From Colocasia esculenta (Eukaryota; Streptophyta; Magnoliopsida; Alismatales; Araceae), in the NCBI GenBank assembly GCA_014218235.1, contig CM024763.1:80586244-80650243 (forward strand): a stretch of 64,000 nucleotides of DNA, read 5' to 3'. Both the position numbers and the translations under genes were made by a program. This document shows positions 12,531-25,069 of the stretch, in pieces (positions within the stretch are counted from its first letter, which is position 1; the number at the start of each line of letters is the position of its first letter). The notes under the pieces were generated by a model. That model was given only the letters and a program-made list of their open reading frames with translations, made no database searches and was not told the DNA's origin.

Positions 12531-12844
12531 TGTAATGACCCTCCTTATACCAGTACGGTTACACAACCCACGTCGGTATAATGAGCATCGCTACAGTGGG
12601 ACATTGACCCAATCATATACACTAAGTTGAGATGTACACAAATATAAAAACATAATAGCGGAATTAAAAGAAACAACATTATCTGTATTCCATCATCCAC
12701 ATTAATATCCACAGTCCATATAGTACACGAAAGAAGCTAAAGTTCACATAATTGAAATTCTAGTCGAAGGTAAACATCAATGTCATTAGCTCTCTCTCTC
12801 TCTAGATTTCTAGAGAGAGAGACTCTGGGGTTTGGTGCTGCCGT

Positions 12845-15006
12845 GTGGGAGTTCCTGGGCTCCCCCCCCGCCGTTGGCGGTGGGTGGCCCTAGCCTGCCG
12901 GAGCTCCTCTCCGATGGCCTCTCCTGCTGTTGCGGCCGGTGTGATGGCCATCCGATCGGTGGGCGCTCATGGAGACCCTACTCTTCCACCACAAGGGAAG
13001 GGGACGGACTCCAACAGAGTGCTTCCTGTGGTCATCGCGAGTGATCCTGCTAGGCGTGGATCCTCACAAGGTGACTCTTCCTGATCTCGTGGCCCTTCCC
13101 AAAGTCGCTCAAGAGGTAAGTCGCACTCCAAAGCTCCGCCTCCCTCTGTCTCTACTTCTAAACTAGCCTGGACCGAGCTGTTTGCGAGACCTTCCACGGT
13201 CTCTTCTTCTGGACTTCGACTATCTTATATACCTCCATCTGTGCTTGGCGAACGCCCGGTTGCTTGCTTCCAAGATGATGACTCCCAAGAGTTGATGCAT
13301 GCTTGGCGATTCACTGTTGTGGGTTACATAGTTGGTTTAACACCGGTCTATTCTCCTCTAAAGTCCTTTATAGATAAGCAATGGAAACCAAAAGGGGGTT
13401 ACGATCTTCACTTGCGATCTGGAGGGTTCTTTGTGTGCAGTTTCACCCTTGAGGAAGACATGCAGTCAGTGCTTGAAGGTTTTTGGCATATAAGAGGTCA
13501 TCCATTCATTGTGCAGAAATGGAATCGGGATTCTAAAATGGAGAAGGCGATGTTATCGTCCATCCCATTGTGGATAACCTTCCCCAACCTCCCTCTCTAT
13601 CTTTGGTCTCATACATCACTGAGCAAACTGGCCAGCGTCTTGGGTAATCCCCTTTTCATGGACAAACTAACAGCCTCAAGGAAACGGCTCTCCTTTGCTC
13701 GGGTGTGTGTCCTAATAACCTTGAGTTTTCTTTTCCTAACTCTATCATTGTTTTGCATGAGTCCGGTTCCACTGATGAAGTGGCTGTGGAGTACGAATGG
13801 TGTCCTAGGCCTTGCTCCGTATGTTCCTCGTTTGGTCATCAAGATGGTACTTGTACTTTGAAGAAGATTCCTCAAGAACAACCTAAGAGCTCAGGTATGC
13901 AATGGAAGCCGAAGCAGGTTGAAGCTCCAGATAACTCGCATGCTAGCCGAGTCGACTCAGTAAACCCTAATCCTCCCAAAGAGAAGATACCTGGAGATTC
14001 AAACGCAAATACTTCCATTTGTTTACCTTCTATTCTGGGAGCTAAAGATATGGATATTACTTCTAGCAAGATACCCCCCATAATTAGCGTAAAACCGATT
14101 TTGTCCACGGTGGCTAATGATACATCCGAAGCCTCGAGCTCAAAGCAAATTATAGACAGTATTCACCATTGCATGCAGGTTCCTGTCCTGGACTCGGGTC
14201 CCTTGCTTCAAACTGGTGGTAGCTCTAATCCTGTTATTAACTCTGGTACGACCCTTGCAAAACAAGCTCAAGATCTCCCATGCAATCTTTCAGAATCTGT
14301 GAGTATAAATCCGACGTGCTCCACGGTGACTCACGAGGGGAATGCAGTACACTTACCAGGTTTATATCAAAGGAATATTCACTTACCTGATAATACTATG
14401 GCTATGGATCAAGCTGGTGGTAGTTCTACGTGCATAAATCCAGCATCCTCAATTCAAGATCTCCCATGCAATCTTCCAGAATCTGTGAGTATAAAACCGA
14501 CATCCACGGTGACTCACAAGGAACATGCAGTTCACTTACCAGGTTTACATCAAAGGAATATATCCGTTCCATATAATACTATGGCTATGGATTCTCTTGC
14601 CAAAGTTATGCCACAGGATTCTCTCACTGATCTGCCTACGGAATCAATATATCCTTCTTTTGAAGCTCTGCCACAAGACATGCAGCGTGGGCCTACGGTG
14701 ACTGCTATTGTGAGCAGTGTAAACCCGGAACCTTCACGTCCAAATCACAGCAGTATCTACAATTCTAATTATAATGGCAAGGTGGGGTTCTCTTCGGTGG
14801 TAAGTGAGCCTAGTACTCTAATTCCGGTTATTCATGGAGATCGTCTTGGAGCGAATAAGGCTAAAAACATATCTTCAGGTATTCCTAACTCAGATTCTCC
14901 TCTAAGCCTGGAAAGTCACTTTGATACGTCCAAATTGAAAGATGTGGACCGTGTTAATAAGGTTGGACGCACAAAGGTCCGATCTAAGCTTACTTCCACC
15001 AAATAA
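12845..15006 (+). pseudogene. LINE ORF1 (DUF4283 and zinc knuckle, RNA-binding protein)
   Basis: ORF1 proteins of plant L1 elements bind the element RNA. The frame opens at 12845 (next ATG at 12914), has an in-frame TGA at 13082-13084, and continues to about 13700 through a DUF4283-like region that includes WRFTVVGYIVG and the basic stretch SRKRLSFARVCV. A frameshift at the GTGTGTGT microsatellite (13703-13710) moves the frame, after which the zinc knuckle CSVCSSFGHQDGTC (CX2CX4HX4C) is followed by a long low-complexity Ser/Pro-rich tail to the TAA at 15004-15006. The tail holds two imperfect repeats of about 65 residues (around 14270-14420 and 14455-14600). ORF2 starts five bases later. Confidence 0.85.
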
Positions 15007-15011
15007 TCTCA

Positions 15012-18000
15012 ATGAAAGTTATCTCTTGGAATGTTCAGGGTCTTAATAAAAGGGAGAATAGATTGAGTTTCAAAAGCTTAATTACCCAGTCAAATGCTGA
15101 CATTGTCATCTTGCTTGAAACAAGAGTCCGACCTGATAATATGAATAGCCGCCGTCTCTCTATTGCCTCCCATTTGAATTTCTTACAGAATTATGATGAT
15201 CATCAGGGTGGAAGAATCTGGGTGCTTTGGAATGGTAGTGTTATTCAAAAATTAGTGTTAAAACAACTTCACAACTTATTCATATGGACTGCACTGATAT
15301 TTCTTCGGGGAAGAAGTTTCATCTCACTGCAGTTTATGGTTCTAACCTGCCTTATGAGAGGAAATCTCTTTGGCGTGACATTGTTGATCTCTCAGGAACT
15401 ATCTCTCAGCCGTGGCTTCTTGTTGGGGACTATAATTGTGTTCGATATCCTGAAGAAAAAATGGGAGGTCGCTCCTTATATCCTAACATTCTTCGGGATT
15501 TCAACACTTGTATTGATCTGTCTGGCTTGCTTGATCTTAAAAGTGTAGGGAATACTTTATCTTGGTGCAATCAGTCTGATGGTGCAAGAAGAATTCTTTG
15601 TAGACTTGATAGAGCACTAATTAATCAATGCTGGCTTGATACTTTTCCTGATAGCTACGTTGCTTATGGAGATCGTCTGCTCTCTGATCACTCACACCTC
15701 ACTATCTTCAGTGAAGAGAATGTTGCTAGTGGCCCTAAGCCTTTCAAATTTTTCTCCATGTGGGCGCAGCATGAATCATTCCTTCCTACTGTTGAAAAAG
15801 CTTGGAATGTTAAGGTTAAAGGTACTTCGTTCTTTGTTCTTTGTCAAAAACTTCGGGCAGTCAAGAATGCTTTAAAGGCATGGAACCGAACTAAATTTGG
15901 TATTATCTTCAATAAAGTTGTTGTTGCTCGGGAGGTTCTTCATAAAGCTCAAGATGATTTAGCTGCTAACCCGATGCATAAAGAACTTATTCATACTGAG
16001 AAGCAAGCTCGTGATGATTATCTAGCATGTTTGAAAATGGAAAACTCCTTTGTTCATCAGCGGGCTAAGCAGCATTGGCTAACCCAATCTGATGACAATA
16101 CCAAATTTTTCTATGCAAGTATCAAAGGAAGGAGGATGGTGAACACAATTAGAAGATGTAAATTATCTGATGGAAGTATTTCTCAAGATTTGCAGCAAGT
16201 GAAGGATCATGCTCTTGATTTTTATGGCTCTCTTCTGAATCAAATCCATGATTATGAAGTTCCCAACATCCACACTACTAGAGTGCTTTCTCATGAGGAC
16301 CAAAACTCTATCCAGAGACCTTTCACTGATGAGGAGATCACTGATGTTGTCATGACTGCACCAAAGAATAAAAGCCCTGGACCTGATGGTTTTCCAGCGG
16401 AGTTCTATCAACTTTGTTGGAACATAGTGGGGAAGGATGTTCTGGCGGCTATACACTCCTTCTTCAATGATAGGAAATGGCTTAGGCAAGTTAATCACAC
16501 CTTCATTTCTCTTATTCCTAAGTGTGATAGTGCTGACTCCTTTGACCAATTCCGGCCCATATCTTTATGCAATTTCCTGTATAAGATTGTCACTAAACTC
16601 ATTGCAAATCGCATGCAAAGGTTCATGCCCAACCTTATCAGTAAGCATCAGTCTGCTTTCATTAAGGGAAGGAAGATTCAGGACAGCATTCTCTTGGCTA
16701 ATGATATTGTTAGAGACTTACACTCTAAGCATCGTGGGAATTTACTTTGCATGAAGGTGGATCTTAAGAAGGCTTTCGATTCTGTTAATCGGTCCTTTAT
16801 TCTTTATGTCATGAAGAGCATGGGGTTTCCTGCTAGTTTCTTGGAATGGATTGATATGCTCATCAATACCCCTACCTTCTCTGTTCTTTGTAATGGGAGT
16901 CCTGTTGGGTTCTTCAACTCTGGTAATGGGATTAGGCAAGGCGACCCGCTTTCTCCTTACATGTTCTGTATTGTCATGGAAGGTCTCTCTATTCTAATTG
17001 AGGATAAGGTGAATGATGGTCAACTTCATGTTCCTTCTTTTGGAGAGACGAGGATTTCTCACCTTATCTTTGCGGATGACCTTCTCTTGTTTATAAAACC
17101 TGATGCTTCATCTGCAACATGCATATCTGATATTCTCCACCAGTTCTACCGGGTTTCTGGATTGCAGCTTAATGTTGCCAAAAGTAGGGTGTTCATTGGT
17201 GCAAAGGTTCATCACAAGGGGCCGCTGCTAGATGCTCTTCATGTGCAAGAAGGATCTCTCCCTTCCACCTACTTGGGGTTACCTTTATTCTCTACCCGGT
17301 TAACTAGTGTGCATTGTGATCCAATTCTGCAGAAGATTAATAAACGCATTGCATCATGGAAGACCTGTTTGCTTTCCAAAGCTGGGCGGTTGGAGTTAAT
17401 CAGATCTATCCTGAATTCTTATGCTCTCTATTGGGCAATATCCTTTATCCTCCCTAAAGGTCTGATTGGAGAGGTGGAGAGAATGATTAGAAACTTCTTC
17501 TGGCATGCTTCAGGAGAGTATAAACCGTTCCATCTTATCAAATGGGAGCACTTGTGCAGGCCTAAGGATGAAGGTGGTGTTGGTCTTCGTCGTCTTTCAG
17601 ATTGGAATTCATCCACTGTTACCATTTAGCTCTGGAATATTCTTTCTTACCAAGACAATCTCTGGACTAACTGGGTTAGGGAGAAATACCTTAAGAAGAC
17701 CTCTATCTGGTGTGTTAAGCTTCAGCCATATCACTCCCATGCTTGGAAAGGCATTCTTCAAGCAAGAAATTGGTTTAAGCTTCATGTTTCGTACAAAATT
17801 GGTTCTGGTAATCTTCTGAACCTTTGGAATGATCCTTGGATTCATGGTGACTCTATCTACTCCATTTGTGGTGATTATATCAGATTTTTGCTCGGTTTAC
17901 CACACAATGCAACTGTAGCCTCCTTTATTCAGAATAATACCTGGAATCTTCCTACACCTACTTCCGTTGAGATGATGGATCTCTGGCCAAGAATTCTTCG

Positions 18001-18622
18001 TATCCCCTTATATTCTGGCTGTGATGACTCAATTGTGTGGAATCATGATAATGGGATTATTAGCATCAAGCACATTTATGAGAAAAAGCGAATCTTGTAT
18101 CCCAAAGTCCCTTGGTTTAGGCTCGTCTGGGAAAGACCTACAAATCAGAAGTATTCTTTACATTCTTGGCAGGTCTTCATGGGTGGTATTCCTACTTTTG
18201 ATGTGCTTCGGCGTAGGGGTCTTCATGGACCTAATATTTGTCTCCTTTGTAAACAGAATGAAGAATGCATCAACCACTTGTTCTTTCAATGCCCTTACAG
18301 CTCATGGATTTGGATGCAACTCTTGCATCATCTTGACATTCATAGAAGGCCGAGGAACACAATGATATCTGAAGGAGAAAGCTTAATTCAGAGTTTTCGC
18401 TATCCTGGTGCTGCAACTTGTGTCGCTTTTGTTAGCTTTCGTACTGCTCTTTGGTGGATTTGGAAGGAAAGATGCTCTAGAATTTTCAAGGATAATGTTC
18501 GTAGTAAGATGCAGCTGCTGCTCTCTATCTTATCTGACATTCGTTATATTACTGAAGGCCACACTAAAAATATTTGTCCTCTATCAAATCGGCAAGAATC
18601 CTTAGGAACTTCAATATTATAA
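15012..18622 (+). pseudogene. LINE ORF2 (endonuclease, reverse transcriptase, zf-RVT)
   Basis: ORF2 nicks the target and copies the RNA by target-primed reverse transcription. The start MKVISWNVQGLN is the first motif of the exonuclease-endonuclease-phosphatase domain, and LVGDYN, LDRALIN and SDHSHL are later endonuclease motifs. The RT region (about 16370-17110) has KSPGPDGFPAEF, GRKIQDSILLAND, the catalytic FADD with FADDLLLF, and QGDPLSPYMF. A zf-RVT domain (HSWQVF...CLLCKQNEECINHLFFQCP) lies at about 18150-18300. Two lesions are seen: a frameshift in the A-run near 15260, and an in-frame TAG at 17627-17629, after which the same frame stays open to 18622. Catalytic residues look intact. 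Confidence 0.92.
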
Positions 18623-18764
18623 CTTCATCTTGATTCCTTTTGTAGCCTTCGAGCTTTGTCATGTTTTCTCAGTTTTAGTCCTCATGGCTATCGGTCTGTG
18701 ATAGCATGAGCTTTGCAATGTAAATATTCTATTTCATTCAATACATATTTCGGTATTACTTACC

Positions 18765-18776
18765 AAAAAAAAAAAA
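18765..18776 (+). other. LINE poly(A) tail
   Basis: A run of 12 A immediately before the right copy of the target duplication, about 140 bp after the ORF2 stop. Confidence 0.9.
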
Positions 18777-21254
18777 TTCTAGTCAATTACATTGTCCACA
18801 ATCGAATTGCATAATATTCTTGACTACATACTTATGAAATGAAAATACAATAGCGTGATCTCCACAATAATCTCCTACTCTCGCTCCGAGTCACTCCTGG
18901 CTATCTCCTCGGAAGACTTGGAGACACCTGCACCTGTACGCCGAAACAAGAGTGAGTCTAAATAGACTCAGCAAGAAATCCATGCACATTATACATACAC
19001 ACATCATATGTACCATTTACTTTCTAATAGAAACAATCAACACATGTAGCATGGTTTGAACAATTCCAAAATTATGCATGAGATTTCTATAACATTAAAG
19101 GACATGATACATGCTTTATGTTTCCATTCACATTAAGTATAAAACCTATCACATACTCTCTACACATTTCCTTGACATGCTTAATCAACTTAACATTCAT
19201 TCAATTCATGCTACACTATAATCATGTAACTTAAGCATGGAATTACATGTAATGAAAGCAATATTTCTAGCATGGATTCCATGTTCATTCTCATACATTT
19301 AACACAATTATAAACATGTTAGCTTGCTGTTTTGACATGGATTTAACACATTCATATATTATTTCACCAATTCACATGCTATCACATTAACTTTACACAT
19401 TCATATATTCATTTACACTTTACACAATTTTATAATACACTTGCACATAATCACATTGTTCAAATTTTGATGCCGTGACACATAGTCCAAACCACCTCTT
19501 GAAGGACACACATTCACATTCACATACCCATCACCTAGGCAAAACAGTGATAGATCTTAGTTACTGCACAGAACCGGGAGAAGCACTCTCCACCCTAACC
19601 AGTGGAACATGTCCACCTCCAGGATTTCATCCTATTGCCCATAGGATTTCACACACATGAACCTTTCCGTAGGGACTTTACTACGGTATGATTCCACAGC
19701 CCTCTAAGGTAGCTGTGTCACTAATGGCACAGTTACATATTTCACATTATCTACACATCGTTTGTACACCTTTTAATACAATTGTATCAAATTCCACATA
19801 TATGCATAAGCTTCAGTCTTCCTAGCATGATACTACTGTTTACACGAGTAAAATAACTCATATCATGGCCCTAAACATGTTGTTAACCACTAATTCACAT
19901 AGCTTTAATTATAATATGCTCAATGTGACTATTATCCATGATACAATTAGCATTCACACTTACTGTCAACAAAATGCATCCAAATTTTTATCACAGTTTA
20001 AAAACAGTAAACACATTACATGTTCAATTTCTCAAAATTTCTGGATCTGTATACTAATTATAACAATTAAAACCATTTCAGGCCTATTAATCAATAAACT
20101 CCATTATGCATGGTACACAGTAGGATAGTTTGGCCTAGCAGTCTCAAAACTTGTCCACAGTTCTCATGAGTGTACAAAAATTTTATAAACATCGAATATG
20201 TAGTAAACCTAATTATTAAGAATTTTCTATGATCATATCACACCCACAGTTCGTTTATAGAAATTATAATAATTAGGACAGTAATCAGAAATTTTCCCTA
20301 GCCTCATGATACAACCTACTGCATGCACTGAACCATATATAAAATCTATAATATGTAATTACATCCAGAAGTTTGGAAAACAAATCACAAGGATCAAACA
20401 TGCTTTCTACAGAAACCAGAAGAACTTGGCGGCACACAGTTGGCCGCCAACAGCTGTTAACAGCACCAAAGGCTGCCGCCAACTGTAGATCTTAACAGCA
20501 CAACATGTTGCCGTTAAGTTCCTGTCTTCAGAGAGGCAGACAGAACTCATAAAAACAAGAGAGAAAGGAGGTTCCAGGACACGAGAAAAATCTACAAAAA
20601 TACCTAGGACCTACTAGCCGTATGTATGAACAATGGTCAAGGATTACTTGCCTCTAGAAAAATCGTTAAAGGTATTGATTTGCTGATGAAGCTCTCCTCG
20701 GCCAATGCCAAGAAGCCCTCAATTCCTTCCCCGAACCAGTTCTATGTTGAAGCAGATGGTACACCGTCATCGGAGAAGCCTTCCTTGATGTTTAGACTCC
20801 CTCCAAGTCGTGGTAGAATGCCGGAAGAAGCCTCCAATCACCGGATCCAAGGGTCCAAAGTTCAGGGTTTGCACAAGGTTTTAGGGTTTTTGACAAAAAG
20901 TCAAAAGGGACTCAATCCGTCGATGGGGGTGTTTTTATAGGCTAGGGGTTTTGAGGTACGCACTTAGAAGGGTTTCTGACCATTGAACGACAGTTTCCTA
21001 AACAGAAGCCGAAGATTTTGCGGGCGTTTCGGATCATAAGCCGAAATAGATATGGAACCTAGACGTCAACATCACTGGCCGCCTATCTGGGATTGGCATC
21101 CATCGATGTGGACGCTGACTTCCCCTTAACGTCAGCTCATGTTGACGCCAAAAGGGTTTTCGGCCAGAACATAGAATTTCAGCAATTCTGCTTACACTAG
21201 GTATATACATGCAATGTACATAACTTAATTATTAAATAAAACATCATGTATGTG

Positions 21255-21281
<27 letters not shown>
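21255..21281. repeat. (AT)n microsatellite
   Basis: A pure AT dinucleotide run of about 13 units inside the LTR of G, near its minus-strand start. Confidence 0.95.
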
Positions 21282-21287
<6 letters not shown>

Positions 21288-21406
21288 TACATGTACAATT
21301 ATAAATACTTATACATATATACACACATGCACTCAATTATATACACAAGGTTACACAACACATGACAAAATCTAATTAAAATGGGCCAAAATTCGAGGGC
21401 CTTACA

Positions 21407-21421
21407 CCCTCTCCCCCTTAA
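21407..21421 (-). promoter_or_regulatory. Polypurine tract of element G
   Basis: The minus strand reads TAAGGGGGAGAGGG directly before the LTR, identical in type to the tract of element D at 33281-33295. Confidence 0.85.
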
Positions 21422-21454
21422 AGAAACTTCGTCCTCGATGTTAGACCAACACTA

Positions 21455-23194
21455 CTAAAAAAATTGGGGATACTTCTTCTTCATAGCATCCTCAAGCTCC
21501 CAAGTAGCCTCCTCTCGCGAGAAGTTGCGCCATAATACTTTTACCGATGCAATGCTCTTGTTCCGGAGATGCTGTACCTTTCGGTCAAGAATAGCTACTG
21601 GTTGCTCAACATAAGATAGATCTGGCTGGATCTCCACTGGCTCGTGGCTAATAACATGAGATGGATCTCAGGCATACCTCTTGAGCATAGATACGTGGAA
21701 AACAGGATGAACACTAGCTAATGCCGGGGGTAAAGCTAGCTCATAAGCCACGTTGCCCAATCGTCTGAGAATTTCATACGGCCAATTAATCTAGGATTTA
21801 GCTTACTATACCTGTCAAATCTAACAACACCTCGAGTAGGCAAAATCTTTAGAAAGACATGCTCTCCCACCTCGAACTCTAAATCCTTTCTCCTGTTGTC
21901 GACATAACTCTTCTGCCTATCCTGTGCCGCAACAAGCCTCTTCCTAATAAGCTGGATCTTATCCGAAGTCTCCTGAACTAACACCGAACCGATCAGCTGC
22001 CTATCGCCAGTCTCCTCCCAACATAAAGGAGATCTACAAGGCCTTCCATACAACACCTCAAATGGAGCCATACCAATACTCGCATGAAAACTATTGTTAT
22101 ATGCGAACTCCACAAGAGGTAGATGACACTACCAATCATCCTTCCAATCTAGTACACACGCTCTCAACATATCCTCGAGCGTCAGGATAGTCTTCTCGGA
22201 CTGTCCATGTATTTGGGGATGGAACGCCGAACTAAGCTTCAACTCCGAACCTAATGCATCCTGAAGACCCTTCCACAACCTTGAAGTGAACCTCGGATCT
22301 CGATCTGAAATGATCAACTTCGGCACACCATGCAATCTAATAATGCTACTAACATACAATCTAACTAAACTCTCAACCGACTGCTTCTTCTTCATAGGTA
22401 AGAAATGCGCAATCTTAGAGAATCTATCTACCACTACCCAAATCGAGTCATTGCCCCTCCTAGATCTGGGCAAACCCGTTACAAAATCCATAGTGATAGC
22501 TTCCCACTTCCATACTGGGATCTCCATCTTCTGCATAAGACCAGATGGTCGCTGTCGCTCGGCCTTCACTTGCTGGCATAACACCTAGAAACAAACTCTG
22601 CTACATCCTTCTTCATGCCAGACAACCAAAATGATCTCTTTAAATCCTGGTACATCTTAGTGTTACCCGGATGAATAGAGAATCTCGACCTATGCGCCTC
22701 TGCTAAAACATGCTCACGGACATCCACAATATCCGGATCACAGACTCGATGATGAAATCTAATCACTCCATCCTCATCACGAGCAATGCCTGCCTTTCCC
22801 ACTAACTCCTGGAGTCTAGGGTCTGCCTTCTGCTGCTCGATCACCTCATCCAATACAGTGGATCGAATGGATAACTGAGCCACAAAAGCCTGACATAATG
22901 GCTCTAACTCAGTCATCGCACACGCCGCATCCTCCAACATCTTCCAATCCTGTTGAAGTAACGATTTCTTTTGGCTAAGAGCATCCACTACGACATTCGC
23001 CTTTCCAGGATGATACTGAAGGTCAAAGTCATAGTCTTTTAGGAACTCAATCCATCTTCTCTGCCTCAGGTTTAATTCCTTTTGGGAGAAAAGATATCTC
23101 AAGCTCTTGTGGTCAGTGAACACCTCAAATCTGACACCATAAAGATAGTGCCTCCAAATCTTTAGTGCATGAACTGATGACCAGTCTGTCCCCA
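21455..23194 (-). pseudogene. Gypsy element G: pol fragment (RNase H, integrase, chromodomain)
   Basis: Reading leftwards from 23194 the fragment holds the end of RNase H (EVFTDHKSLRYLFSQKEL, VVVDALSQ), the integrase zinc domain, the DDE core (TMDFVTGLP, SDRDPRFTS, GQSEKTI), the GPY/F-type module and a C-terminal chromodomain (SVKVLWRNFSREEATWELED). The protein is very close to the pol of element D. Breaks seen are a small deletion with frameshift near 22580, a TAG near 22129, a 1-base loss near 21780 and a TGA near 21670 (an Arg CGA position). The upstream half, including RT, lies beyond the insertion of copia E at 23195. The first 25 bases at the junction do not match D well. It is non-functional. 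Confidence 0.92.
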
Positions 23195-23510
23195 TGTAAT
23201 TTTAATTAATTACATATATATATATTTTGATGATTAACAAAACCAAACAAAAGTTTATCAATTATATCTAATGAATATTTCATAAGTCTTAAGTACAGGA
23301 AAAATACCAAGGTCAAACAAGCCAATAAAGGTATGCATTACTTCTCTGAAGCCTTAATCTTTTCAACATGATATTTCTCTAAGTCCATATCGACTTCTAT
23401 TGAATGCCATAACGATTTCTTTATAAGCATATTGATTTCAATAGAATTATCATAACGATTTCCTTTCTGGCTGAAAAGTCATGTTGTTTCAAACAAATCG
23501 ATGTCACAAC

Positions 23511-23990
23511 GACTCTATAAGTTACCGTAACGATTTCTTTAGAGCCCGTAACGACTTGCTCGTCACAACGACTCTATAAGTTATCGTAACGATTTCTTTA
23601 GAGCTCGTAACGACTTGCCTGTCGCAATGACTCTATAAGTTGTCGCAACGATTTCTTTAGAGCCCGTAACGACTTGCTCGTCACAACGACTCTATAAGTT
23701 ACCGTAACGATTTCTTTAGAAACTTGTAACGACTTGCCTGTCATAACGACTCTATAAGTTATCGCAACGATTTCTTTAGAAAGCGCAACGACTTGCTTGT
23801 TGTAATTTCATAAGTTACCGTAACGACTTCTTTAGAACTCGCAACGACTTGCTTATTGTAACGACTTCATAAGTTACCATAACGATTTCTTTAGAGTTCA
23901 TAACGACTTGATAAGTATTCATAACGATTTCTTTAGAATTCACAACGACTTTCTTTGTATAATGATTTGTTAAGTATTTCACATCGATTT
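23511..23990. repeat. 59-bp tandem array in E LTR (CGTAACGACTT words)
   Basis: About eight imperfect copies of a 59-bp unit, each with the phrases CAACGACTCTATAAGTTA, CGTAACGATTTCTTTAGA and CGTAACGACTTG. Copies at the right end become shorter and more degraded, and looser copies continue to about 24100. Confidence 0.85.
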
Positions 23991-24828
23991 CTTCAGAAAC
24001 ACAACAATTTGCTTTGTGTAATGATTCATTAAGTGTTCATGATATATCTTCTATCACATAACGATTTGCTATGACTCATAACGATTTCATAAGTCATATA
24101 GTCATCAATTTCATATCTTGATATCTTATTCATCTTAAAAGCGTTGACTAGTCAAAGTCCACGTAGACATCTCTCTGACACTTTTGCATTTATGAGATCT
24201 AACATATCTCTGCATGCATGCAGACCATATCGTGCCTACTCTGATTACGTCCTTTAGACTAAAGCTATTTTGCACTACAATTTTCATGTCTATTACTACT
24301 GACGTTGACTGACATCAGAGACAGCTTAGCTGTCTGCTATTTGAGATTGACATTTGTGCAGACCTCTGAACTAGCTTCATGGTACAACGTTAAACAAATA
24401 GAAGCCAACGGATATTTCTGAAGATCTATCTCTTTGCGTGCTCAAGTGATCAAAAGACTGTTGACTGGAAGCTTCCAAGACTCCAGATGTCATTCAGTCT
24501 AACGACTACTCAAAAGGAAACAACGGACACTGCAACGTCTACATTTCAAATTGAAGATATAAATTCAAGTCAGAAGAACAAAAAAAAAAGGGGAGGAGAT
24601 CGCGCATTCAAGCATTCAAATTCTTCTGAAGAAAGTCTAGAGCCAAGAACCTTCATTCCACTTAGCTTTTGCTCTTTTGCTGTCCACTAGTTTGTGAAAA
24701 TCTTGAGAGAGCCTGTATAGTTCTGAGAGTGTGCCTTGTTTAAATCTCTTTGCTCTCAGTTCTAGTTGCTTCAGATCCTTGCTTATGAAAAGCTTGATCT
24801 AGGGGCTTGAATTTCATTCACTCTCTTT

Positions 24829-25069
24829 GTGTTGTTCCCTTCGGGTGTGAAGGAAGACCTGGTGGTATCCAGGGTGTTGTTCCCTTCGATTGAGAAGGAA
24901 GACCTAGTGGTATCCAGGGTGTTGTTCCCTTCGGTTGTGAAGGAAGACCTGCTGTGGGTATCTAGGGTGTTGTTCCTTTCGGTTGTGAAGGAAGACCTGG
25001 TGTGGTATCCAGGGTGTTGTTCCCTTCAGTTGTGAAGGAAGACCTGGTGTGGTATCCAAGGTGTTGTTC
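24829..25069. repeat. 47-bp tandem array in E LTR, interrupted by D
   Basis: Five copies of a 45-48 bp unit starting GTGTTGTTCCCTTCGG and ending near GTATCCAGG, then the first nine bases of a sixth. The sixth copy resumes at 36594 after element D and fades by about 36645. The unit is a multiple of three in some copies, so a spurious ORF runs through it. Confidence 0.9.

Larger units (their letters stand above)
12766..18776 (+). mobile_element. Near full-length L1-type LINE
   Basis: A 6.0 kb non-LTR retrotransposon with a 5' leader, ORF1, ORF2, a short 3' UTR and a 12-base poly(A) tail (18765-18776). The 11-bp target duplication AAATTCTAGTC is present at 12755-12765 and 18774-18784, the latter overlapping the tail. 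It is inserted in the LTR of element G on the opposite strand. It has at least three frame breaks in ORF1/ORF2 and one stop in ORF2, so it is dead, but it is not 5'-truncated to the usual degree. Confidence 0.9.
12531..21406 (-). repeat. 3' LTR of gypsy element G, split by a LINE
   Basis: On the minus strand the LTR starts TGTAAGGCCCTCG at 21406 and ends GGAGGGTCATTACA at 12531. Without the LINE it is about 2857 bp. Its ends match those of element D (for example the word CCCACGTCGGTAT near the 3' end), so G and D belong to the same Tekay/Del-type family but have diverged. ACTAG at 12526-12530 is the likely target duplication; the partner is outside the window. A pair of GGCGGC/GCCGCC-type inverted words lies at 20405-20510, and GACGTC/GACGCC words at 21060-21160. 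Confidence 0.8.

Noticed and set aside
23511..23990. Repeated array that might look like CRISPR
   Set aside because: The units are adjacent 59-bp tandem copies without unique spacers, in a plant retrotransposon LTR.
24829..25035. Open frame of 68 codons with a repeated LFPSxxKEDL motif
   Set aside because: It lies wholly in the 47-bp tandem array of the E LTR and only exists because several units are a multiple of three.
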